Of a DNA stretch of 25,604 bases, positions 19,601 through 25,604 are shown one piece after another. A program made the translations under genes and the position numbers. A model generated the notes under the pieces. It saw nothing but the letters and a program-made list of their open reading frames with translations, was not told the DNA's origin and did no database searches. The number at the start of each line of letters is the position of its first letter. Within the stretch, counting starts at the first letter, position 1. Source of the DNA: Hysterium pulicare CBS 123377 (Eukaryota; Ascomycota; Dothideomycetes; Hysteriales; Hysteriaceae); NCBI GenBank assembly GCA_000467715.1, contig AJFK01000267.1, positions 1-25,604 of the forward strand, read 5' to 3'.

Positions 19601-22600
19601 CAGCTCTGCCGTTTGACGTGCTTCTCGACGAGCTCAGCATCCCTCGATCAGCTGCGTGGAATCCACTTTTTCAGATCTACATGGACTATCGCCTCATAGT
19701 CAAAGAGCAGGCGGAAAAGACTTGGATCGATTGTAAGATCGAAAATGAAACGTGGCGTACGGCTCGACATGGCTACGACGTCTTTGTTGAAGTTATAGAC
19801 AGGCCGGACGGTGCTACGATCGCGGTACATGTCCAGCAAGCGTTGTATACCGCAAAGGGAGCCGAGCTACTTGCCAGTACTTACGCGAACATCCTTAAGC
19901 AAGTCGCAGACGTTGGTCCTGATCTCAACACAAGTCGCGTGGAAAAGTGGAATCCAGACGATATTCGGACTGCCCTAGCTCTCAGTAAAGGTGACAAAGA
20001 GAATCTACCCTCGAATTGGTGACGTGTAGCTAACTATACCCCTCATCAGGTCCTTACATGGCACTGGAATGGCCTCCAACGACCACTGGCAAAGTCGACG
20101 AGATCATCCGCAGCAACGCCAACAATATCGCTTTGAGGGATGCTTACGGACAAACGCTCACATATCGAGCCATGGATGAGCTAATTGAGGCAATCGCAGC
20201 TTCTATTGAGAAATACTTGCCCAAGACTGGGGTGAAGCAAGTCGTTGTCGGCGTCTTTCAACTACCTTCCATCGACGTCATCTGCTCACTTCTCGCTATC
20301 TGGCGCCTAGGCGCGATCTACGTACCACTCGATCTCGTCAATGGTACTGCTCGATTGCAGTCAAATGTTCGAGCAACCCAGCCGGTTGTCATCCTCACAC
20401 ACCAGTTCACTAGTGAAAGAATTGCAGAGATCGACGAAACCGGTAAAATTGCGACCATAAATGTGTCGGACGTCGTGGAACTCGCCTTGACAGATCCAAG
20501 ACCAACAAGGGCTATTCCGCACCCAGACTCTACAGCGTATATCTTGTTCACCAGCGGATCCACGGGTGAACCCAAGGGTGTTGTTGTTCAACATTCAGGG
20601 CTGCGAGCTTACCTTGAAGCGCTGCATCGCACGTGGGACATTCGCAATCAGGCCAGCGTCGTTCTGCAGCAGTCTTCACTGAGTTTTGATTCCTCTATAC
20701 TTCAGATCTTTGCGGCACTCTGCACGGGTGGATGCCTGACTGTCGTACCCGCCGAAGCCCGCGGAGATCCGGTCGAGGTGGCCAACCAAATGGTTGAGCA
20801 CGGAGTGACCTTCACTCACGGCACGCCTTCCGAATACGACTTGTGGTTCCGCTTCGCTAGCCACAAACTGCGGCAATGCAAGACGTGGAAGTCGGCCTGG
20901 TATGTCGGTGAGCCAGCAGCCCTCTCACTTCTCCACGACTTCGGGCGCCTTGTCGACAGCATTCCTGACTTTCGCGTGTTCAATTGTTACGGCCCAACCG
21001 AGACGTCGATTGCTGGCGTCGAAGGTGAAGCAGACATACGCGATCCCGCACTTCAAGTTCCGATCCCTGGCCGCCCGTTGCCCAACTATGGGTGCTACAT
21101 CGTTGACGAGGACTTGAAGCCTCAACCTATTGGGGTTCTTGGTGAGATCCTATTCGCCGGCTTAGGAGTCGCGGATAATAGTTATCTTAATCGCCCAGAC
21201 CTCACACTGAGAGCGTTTCCCAAAGACCATCTTAGTGCACCTGATCAGATTGGTTGGAACAAAGTATATCGTACGGGCGACCGAGGGCGACTTGACGAGC
21301 ATGGCAATATTACAGTTCATGGCAGAATCGCTGGTGACACCGAAGTCAAGTTGGGAGGTTTCAGGGTCGAGCTGACGGAAATCGAACGCGCCATAGTTGA
21401 AGAAGCAGATGGGGTACTGAGGAACGCCATTGTCACAATTCGTCGAGATGACGAGCACGGACAATTGCTCGTGGCCCATGTCCTCTTCGAAGACACTGCT
21501 CATGTCTCAAACGCGACACCAACCGAGCTCATTGATGGTCTCATGGCAAAGTTACGTCTTCGGCTGCCTCCTTACATGTGTCCGGCAACAATCATTGTGG
21601 TCGAAAACATGCCACTTAATTCTCATGGGAAATTAGATCGCAAAAAAGTGCAGGCGCTACCACTTTCACACATGGGCTCTCTGCCGGCTCCGCAGCTAGG
21701 CGATTTGACCCCGACCGAGCAACGGCTTGTTCAATTGTGGAAGTCATTACTGCCCTCTTGGGCTTTCACGGCTGATGTGCACTATGGCACAGACTTCTTC
21801 CACTCGGGTGGCAACTCCCTGCTGCTCGTGAAGCTTCAGGCGCTTATCAGAAAAGAGTTCAACAACGCACCTCGACTGAGCCTGTTGATGAGTTCTCCCG
21901 CACTGGGTCTCATGGCATCGCTCATCGACGCTGACGTGGACAAGGTCGACTGGGACGCAGAGATTGATGTACAACTTGGGAATGACCCCAGTATGCCAAC
22001 CGAGAGGCCACTGAAGGACGCCGATGACAGATTGGCCATCGTACTTACTGGAAGCACTGGATCCTTGGGTCGGCGAATTCTTCAAGAGCTCGTGTCAGAT
22101 CCTCGAGTCAAGACGATTTTCTGTCCAGTGCGCGTGGTCAAAGGCCGCGATCTACAGAATCTGTTTTCGTTCAAAAGCGACAAGATCCAAGTCATAGAAG
22201 CTGAATTACCGTCTCTGCCACCGAACGAAATTCTGTTCGAGGCTGACTGCATCTTGCATTGCGCGGAAGACCGAAACTTCTGGGACGGCTACAATGCTCT
22301 TCGACCCATTAACGTTGACGCTGCAAAAGCGCTGGCGCATGTTACTGTTCAGACCGGTGCGGCCCTGCATGTACTTAGCTCGGGTGCTGTTGCAGCATAT
22401 GAAGACGAAGATGAGGCTCTATTGCCCCGCCCTTCTCCTAAGGCTGGCTACGTCTCAACCAAATGGGTGATGGAAAGATACCTCAAACGCATCGCACGCC
22501 AGGCTGGAGTACCCATCACGGCTCAACGACCAACACAAACCCGCTTGAGCGAGAGACAGCCGGAGAACGACACACAGTGCGAGGCTGCTGTGGCCCAAGA

Positions 22601-22976
22601 CATGGTCTTAATTTCGAGACAACTGGGTTACCGACCAGACTTTACCAATTTGAGCGGTACAATCGACGTCGCACGCTTACAGGAGATTGTAGTTGCCATA
22701 GCACAATCGGTCACCTCCCGGAACGGTTCAAAAAATGCTTCCATGACTGTGATAGATCACCCAGGCTCAGCGCGAATTCTCATTGAAGGCCTGGCCTCAC
22801 GCACCAATGCGCTGCTGCAGCATGACGAAAATCAATCTGTCGCAGAGCTGCCTGCAAAGTCCGTGTTGAAGTGGCTTAGGGACGCGAAACATACTGGGCT
22901 ATTCGAGTGGTTCTTTACCGCGCAGGACTTGACAATGGAAGACGAAAATGGGAATCGGGTGGTCACAAAGCGTTGA
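10666..22976 (+). CDS. Hybrid PKS-NRPS (KS-AT-DH-MT-psiER-KR-ACP-C-A-T-R)
   Basis: Backbone synthase of the cluster: a highly reducing iterative PKS fused to one NRPS module, 4005 aa. Six exons: 10666-11003, 11063-11376, 11431-11866, 11926-12131, 12194-19990 and 20050-22976; their summed length is divisible by three. Four introns break the KS and one lies in the C-A linker. ATG 10666 is the first ATG in frame and puts EPIAIIG at residue 12, as usual for fungal KS starts. Catalytic residues of KS, AT, DH, MT, KR, ACP, C, A, T and R can all be placed; only ER is degenerate, matching the separate trans-ER gene. The product is predicted to be a C-methylated reduced polyketide amide-linked to one amino acid, released by R. 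Size and order match fungal PKS-NRPSs of the decalin, tetramate and cytochalasan pathways. Confidence 0.95.
11004..11062 (+). other. Intron 1 of the PKS-NRPS gene (59 nt)
   Basis: GTACTA donor, TCTAAT branch-like element at 11046 and CAG acceptor. Joining gives [16 protein letters not shown], restoring the KS sequence; unspliced it hits a stop at 11038-11040. Confidence 0.88.
11377..11430 (+). other. Intron 2 of the PKS-NRPS gene (54 nt)
   Basis: GTACTT donor, CTGAT branch-like element and CAG acceptor. Joining gives [18 protein letters not shown], the expected KS segment; unspliced it stops at 11397-11399. Confidence 0.88.
11867..11925 (+). other. Intron 3 of the PKS-NRPS gene (59 nt)
   Basis: GTAAGT donor, GCTGAT branch-like element near 11901 and TAG acceptor. 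Joining gives [16 protein letters not shown], which creates the third KS catalytic motif. Confidence 0.92.
12132..12193 (+). other. Intron 4 of the PKS-NRPS gene (62 nt)
   Basis: GTGAGT donor, GCTAAC branch point at 12177-12182 and AAG acceptor. Joining gives [17 protein letters not shown], the canonical KS end. Confidence 0.92.
12550..13560 (+). other. AT domain (malonyl-CoA acyltransferase)
   Basis: Begins [14 protein letters not shown] at residue 551. The nucleophile Ser646 lies in [14 protein letters not shown] and the C-terminal [11 protein letters not shown] motif is present. Fungal HR-PKS ATs load malonyl-CoA; that substrate is family knowledge, not read from the sequence. Confidence 0.93.
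13717..14631 (+). other. DH domain (dehydratase)
   Basis: Double-hotdog dehydratase with GPNPLLG at the start, His976 in [10 protein letters not shown] (HxxxGxxxxP) and Asp1152 in DSALQ. Both catalytic residues are intact, so it should be active and supply the double bonds needed for a later cycloaddition. Confidence 0.92.
14731..15705 (+). other. MT domain (SAM-dependent C-methyltransferase)
   Basis: SAM-binding motif [10 protein letters not shown] begins at residue 1425, followed by a YTDISAGF strand and [12 protein letters not shown], a complete class I methyltransferase core. The intact glycine-rich loop suggests an active alpha-methylating domain. Confidence 0.9.
15706..17235 (+). other. 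Degenerate ER (psiER) with structural psiKR region
   Basis: About 510 residues between MT and KR. The position is that of the ER in full HR-PKSs, but I find no glycine-rich NADPH loop of the GxGxxG type and no strong MDR motifs. Loss of cis-ER activity is the normal state in PKS-NRPSs that use a LovC-like partner, which is encoded at 8300-9442. Confidence 0.8.
17236..17910 (+). other. KR domain (ketoreductase)
   Basis: NADPH loop LLGMTGDLG starts near residue 2117. Catalytic residues Lys2221, Ser2245 (TSVANVVG) and Tyr2258 with Asn2262 (STYVMAN) are all present. It should be active. Confidence 0.92.
18100..18330 (+). other. ACP domain
   Basis: Phosphopantetheine attachment site Ser2434 in [12 protein letters not shown], within a helical ~75-residue segment. 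It is followed by a Ser/Thr-rich linker (about 18331-18618), which probably lets the ACP reach both the PKS domains and the downstream C domain. Confidence 0.93.
18619..19938 (+). other. C domain (condensation)
   Basis: Starts [16 protein letters not shown]. The catalytic HHISMDG motif lies at residues 2706-2712 with the second His at 2707. It forms the amide between the ACP-bound polyketide and the T-bound amino acid. Confidence 0.92.
19991..20049 (+). other. Intron 5 of the PKS-NRPS gene, in the C-A linker (59 nt)
   Basis: GTGACA donor after AAAG, GCTAAC branch point at 20029-20034 and CAG acceptor. Removing 59 nt shifts the frame as needed and joins ALALSKG to [14 protein letters not shown], a normal linker into an A domain. 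Unspliced, the frame meets TGA at 20020-20022. An alternative donor GTAAAG at 19985 (65 nt) also keeps the frame but drops Lys-Gly. A donor at 20019 would give only 31 nt and the wrong frame. Confidence 0.85.
20070..21665 (+). other. A domain (amino-acid adenylation)
   Basis: Core motifs in order: A3 [14 protein letters not shown] from residue 3194, A5 [12 protein letters not shown]7 VYRTGDRG, A8 [11 protein letters not shown] and A10 [10 protein letters not shown] with catalytic Lys3558. Aligning by eye to the PheA specificity positions gives D-S-L-G-W-V-C-I-A-K. I do not recognise this code, so the amino acid is left open. Confidence 0.92.
21708..21940 (+). other. T domain (peptidyl carrier)
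   Basis: Phosphopantetheine site Ser3620 in [15 protein letters not shown], in the normal place between A and R. Confidence 0.92.
22026..22976 (+). other. R domain (terminal thioester reductase)
   Basis: Extended SDR domain. NADPH loop TGSTGSLG at residues 3697-3704, Ser3807/Ser3808 in [10 protein letters not shown], and Tyr3831 with Lys3835 in GYVSTKW. In Dieckmann-type R* domains of tetramate synthases the catalytic Tyr is typically lost; here the whole triad is present, so reductive release to an aldehyde is favoured. This prediction rests on motifs only. Confidence 0.88.
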
Positions 22977-23866
22977 TTAAAATGGTAATGTTTACTTCTA
23001 CCGCACCGCGCGTATGAAGGTTCTTAGGAGCGTATATGATAGGAATGCGCGCAAGATGAAATGGGATTATTGTGTTGAAAGTGGACTGAACAGGAACAGA
23101 CGGTTCCTGACCATTCACTGTTTTGGTACGGACGCGCTAAAGTTGTAAAGTAATACCCTCCCTCGGGTACATTGTTGAGATTTAGTTAGTTTTCATTGAT
23201 CCTGCAAAATACGTTCATGTGCCGATCTCCACTCATTACGTTGTTCTTCCCTTCTGAATCCGTATTCCGTGTCTCAACACCACAACTTCAACACACGACA
23301 AGTCTAGTGAGTCGGTGCGCGTGCGTCGGAACTAGTAGTATCCAATATGTCGCTTGTCTTTGTAAATACATTGAAGATGGTGGTTTTGGTGGTTACTTTG
23401 CGTAAATGACAAGCCCACCACCGTGACTCCAACTGACGAAGCGATTGCAGCGTTTAAATTGCAAAGACTAGGAGAACAACTTAAGGCTTATGCTGCTAGG
23501 CTTGGTATTGAGCCTCGACTCTAGGATATCATCGCACCCCACATAAATAGCGTTCGTAAAGGATCAGTATGCTGTGAGATGTCCAGCGTCCTCGTCGTGT
23601 TTCCGATCCATAAAGTTGATATTGTCGTATGCTGACCTCCCGCGCTGAGGCTTTCGCAAAACACCGATGTTGATCGGTTCGTGATTGGCTCGGAATTTAT
23701 CGGTGCCAGCAATGCGCTTTGCATAATTCATATGTTTACATTTCATTAGCCACAAACAGAAAGTGGTTTACGACAACACAGACAACTTCATCAAACAAGA
23801 GCTCCACGCATCATTTGTCTGCAAACAATAAATTATTCAAAAGCTTCTCCACCTCCTGCTGGCATT
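22977..23866. other. Intergenic region between PKS-NRPS and kinesin gene
   Basis: About 890 bp. The first part should be the PKS-NRPS 3' UTR. Short frames at 23196-23405 (+) and 23521-23755 (-) show no recognisable features. The only coding-like piece is at 23411-23524. The last ~150 bp are AT-rich, as expected for the kinesin promoter. Confidence 0.6.
23411..23524 (+). pseudogene. Coding-like C-terminal fragment, unknown protein
   Basis: A 37-codon stretch ending in TAG reads KPTTVTPTDEAIAAFKLQRL and then EQLKAYAARLGIEPRL. It is an amphipathic, Ala/Leu-rich, helix-like sequence with a natural-looking protein end. No ATG starts it, and the frame is closed by TGA at 23372-23374. It looks like the last exon or the eroded tail of a lost gene. 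I do not recognise the family. Chance is possible at this length. Confidence 0.3.
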
Positions 23867-25343
23867 ATGGAACAATTCTATCTCGAGAATATTCCCAAAT
23901 ACCACTCACTCGTTGGTGCGCTTGATCCTTGCCCAAAGCCGCGGATATCAAAAGGGGTGCCAGGCCCCAACATGGTTGTCAGTGCCAGAATCAGACCTCG
24001 CCCTAAAAATGAACGTTTTCCTTCCGCCACTTTCCCCCGATCGAACCAGGAAAATGTGTTGGATATTCACGATCTCTACAATCATCCAAGGGGCATTCCG
24101 ATGCTCCGGGTATGAAGCATTGACATACAGCGAGACAGAGTTTTACTAATCTTTAAGTATTTACAGTCCAACAATTACGAAGTCGATAGGCTTTTCCATT
24201 CCAACTCAACTACTGAGGAGATCTACGAGGATCTTGTTGCTGACCTGGTTCCGTTTGCCTGGGACGGCGGTATCGGGACCTTATTTGCGTATGGTCAAAC
24301 AGGTTCAGGCAAGACGTTCACGGTCAGCAGGCTGGAGGAACTCGTGGCAGAAACGCTAATGAGCGGAAATCTCGAAGGAGAGAGAGAGATTTACATGACC
24401 ATCATCGATCTTGCTGGAAACGCTGCATTCGACCTTCTGAGCAACCGAGAGCCAATTTCGCTCCTTGAAGATTCCTCTGGCAATACGCAGATGGTAGGCG
24501 CTGTGGAACATCAGGTATTCGACATAGAAGACATGAGGGCTCTGATCGAGCAGGCGACCCCATTCAGACGCACAGCACCAACCCTCAAGAATCCCACTTC
24601 ATCGCGTTCACATGCTATTTGCCGTATCAGGATCTGGAATGGGGCAGACTGCTCAGACGGTTCATTGTATCTGATCGACCTCGCAGGATCCGAAGCTGCT
24701 CGCGATGTTGCAACTCATGGGGCAGACCGCATGCTCGAGACACGGCAGATCAATGTCAGTCTTTCGGTGCTCAAAGATTGCATTCGTGGAAAAGCCCTGG
24801 CAGATACCGTGACATCGCTGGACAGAGAGAAGCTGGGCCGGAAGTTACCGCATATTCCTTTCAGGCAAAGTGCGCTCACGAGAGTCTTGAAACACGTGTT
24901 CGATCCAGCCGGTGCCCGCGCTTGCAGGACGGTCGTGATAGCTTGCATCAACCCAAGTCTCGCGGATGTGGGTCCGACTAAAAATACGCTGCGGTTTGCG
25001 GAAATGCTGCGCGTGCTAGAGCCGGCAACGAACGAGACGAGTGCAGACCGAACGAGCGCTATACAATGGACGAACACGCAATTGCAGGAATGGATCAGGG
25101 CAAACGTAAGTGGACTTCATATGACGAACTACCATCATGAACTAGAAACTGACCGGAAATCCGCTCCAGTGTGGCACTCCTGCAATTCTAGATCGTGTTG
25201 TAGCTCCGCGAGAATCAGGAGCCCAGCTATTCAAGCTCTCGAGCACAGAAATTGAGTATCGATGTCGACAGTGTCCGGGTGTTAAACTGGAGCAAGCAAA
25301 AGCTTTCCGTTGCAAGCTATGGCAGATGTATATTGTTTCGTAA
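23867..25343 (+). CDS. Compact kinesin motor protein (kinesin-13-like)
   Basis: ATP-driven microtubule motor, 451 aa from three exons (23867-24109, 24167-25105, 25170-25343). Motor motifs: VVSARIRPRP at the first beta-strand, P-loop GQTGSGKT (residues 124-131), switch I NPTSSRSH (223-230), switch II IDLAGSE (251-257), NVSLSVLKDCIRGK, HIPFRQSALTRVL and CINPSLADVGPTKNTLRFAE. The wording around NVSL..LKDCIR resembles kinesin-13. Only ~35 residues precede the motor and ~60 follow the second splice, so the neck and coiled coils of full-length kinesins are absent. Exon 3 reads CGTPAILDRVVAPRESG and ends LWQMYIVS. No fault is seen in the frame, so it is probably functional. It is likely a flanking housekeeping-type gene; a role in the metabolite pathway is unproven. 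Confidence 0.88.
24110..24166 (+). other. Intron 1 of the kinesin gene (57 nt)
   Basis: GTATGA donor, ACTAAT branch point at 24145-24150 and CAG acceptor. Joining gives IPMLRSNNYEVDRLF in an unbroken frame; reading through gives a stop at 24113-24115. Confidence 0.9.
25106..25169 (+). other. Intron 2 of the kinesin gene (64 nt)
   Basis: GTAAGT donor, CTGAC branch point at 25149-25153 and CAG acceptor. Splicing changes frame and yields WIRANCGTPAILDRVVAP, more protein-like than the Ser/Cys/Arg-rich read-through that stops at 25255. Confidence 0.8.
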
Positions 25344-25604
25344 ATATTGAATATTGGGTGTAATTTTTTAGATATAGGATAATAGACTCTTCTACTACGA
25401 GTATATCTTTCCTATCTACTATCTAAAAAATCTTAGTTCTATTTTATATAAGCATACAACTGCGTGGTTGAGTACCTGTGGTGCGATCAGCCACGTCAAC
25501 CTGTTGCAATCGATCGGATCCGAGCGCGACCGAGGTTGCAATACTAATGTTGAGGTGCACGTCAGCCCATTTGCTACGAAGGAGCTCGTATTTAGTGTTG
25601 CATA
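25344..25604. other. Trailing intergenic sequence, AT-rich then mixed
   Basis: The kinesin 3' flank is strongly AT-rich to about 25450 and then returns to mixed composition. No gene can be assigned. A 12-bp inverted repeat lies at 25363-25431. Confidence 0.5.
25363..25431. repeat. 12-bp perfect inverted repeat, 45-bp spacer
   Basis: ATTTTTTAGATA (25363-25374) is the exact reverse complement of TATCTAAAAAAT (25420-25431). It begins 20 bp after the kinesin stop. It could be a 3'-end hairpin or the ends of a tiny non-autonomous element; no target-site duplication is evident by eye. Confidence 0.45.

Noticed and set aside
20058-22976. Separate NRPS-like (A-T-R) gene starting at its own ATG
   Set aside because: The preceding frame ends within a C domain lacking its A domain. 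A 59-nt intron with a GCTAAC branch point joins both in frame and gives a normal C-A linker, so one gene is the better model. Two-protein expression is kept only as a hypothesis.
23196-23405. 69-codon frame downstream of the PKS-NRPS
   Set aside because: Ser/Thr/Cys/Val-rich random-looking translation overlapping the expected 3' UTR; no homology recognised.
25106-25255. Kinesin gene ending at 25255 without a second intron
   Set aside because: The read-through is Ser/Cys/Arg-rich and unlike the motor's normal end. A clean GTAAGT..CAG intron gives a more plausible C-terminus ending at 25343.

Overview
The window is genomic DNA of a filamentous ascomycete. The evidence is short spliceosomal introns (54-68 nt) with GT..AG ends and CTAAC/CTGAC-like branch points, a fungal Zn2Cys6 regulator, and a giant hybrid PKS-NRPS of fungal domain order. 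AT-rich, repeat-bearing borders would fit a Pezizomycotina genome with AT-rich compartments, but I cannot name the species or class from sequence alone.

Layout: (1) 1-630, an AT-rich edge followed by a 46-bp direct repeat and an ~18-bp tandem repeat. (2) 631-1809 (+), an AflR-type Zn2Cys6 transcription factor. (3) 2340-4019 (-), an FAD-dependent monooxygenase, and 4308-5764 (+, one intron), an MFS exporter, diverging from a shared 288-bp promoter. (4) 5765-6894, no gene seen. (5) 6895-8055 (-), a Fsa2/CghA/MycB-type Diels-Alderase, and 8300-9442 (+), a LovC-type trans-enoyl reductase, diverging from a shared 244-bp promoter. (6) 9443-10665, a long 5' region. (7) 10666-22976 (+, six exons), a 4005-residue PKS-NRPS with KS-AT-DH-MT-psiER-KR-ACP-C-A-T-R. 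(8) 22977-23866, mostly non-coding with one coding-like scrap. (9) 23867-25343 (+, three exons), a compact kinesin motor protein, probably a flanking gene. (10) an AT-rich tail with an inverted repeat.

Inferred pathway: the PKS half, helped in trans by the enoyl reductase because its own ER is degenerate, builds a C-methylated reduced polyketide. The C-A-T module joins it to one amino acid. The R domain, whose Ser-Tyr-Lys triad is intact, releases the product, more probably by reduction to an aldehyde than by Dieckmann closure. The Diels-Alderase sets a cyclohexene ring (decalin in its best-known relatives). The flavin monooxygenase oxidises, the MFS protein exports and the Zn2Cys6 protein regulates. 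No P450 and no alpha/beta-hydrolase lies in the window.

The main reading decision is that two long open frames, ending at 20022 and starting at 20058, are one gene. A 59-nt intron (19991-20049) lies exactly in the C-A linker, restores the frame and gives a normal linker sequence. Without splicing, the same transcript would encode a PKS-C protein followed by a free-standing A-T-R protein.
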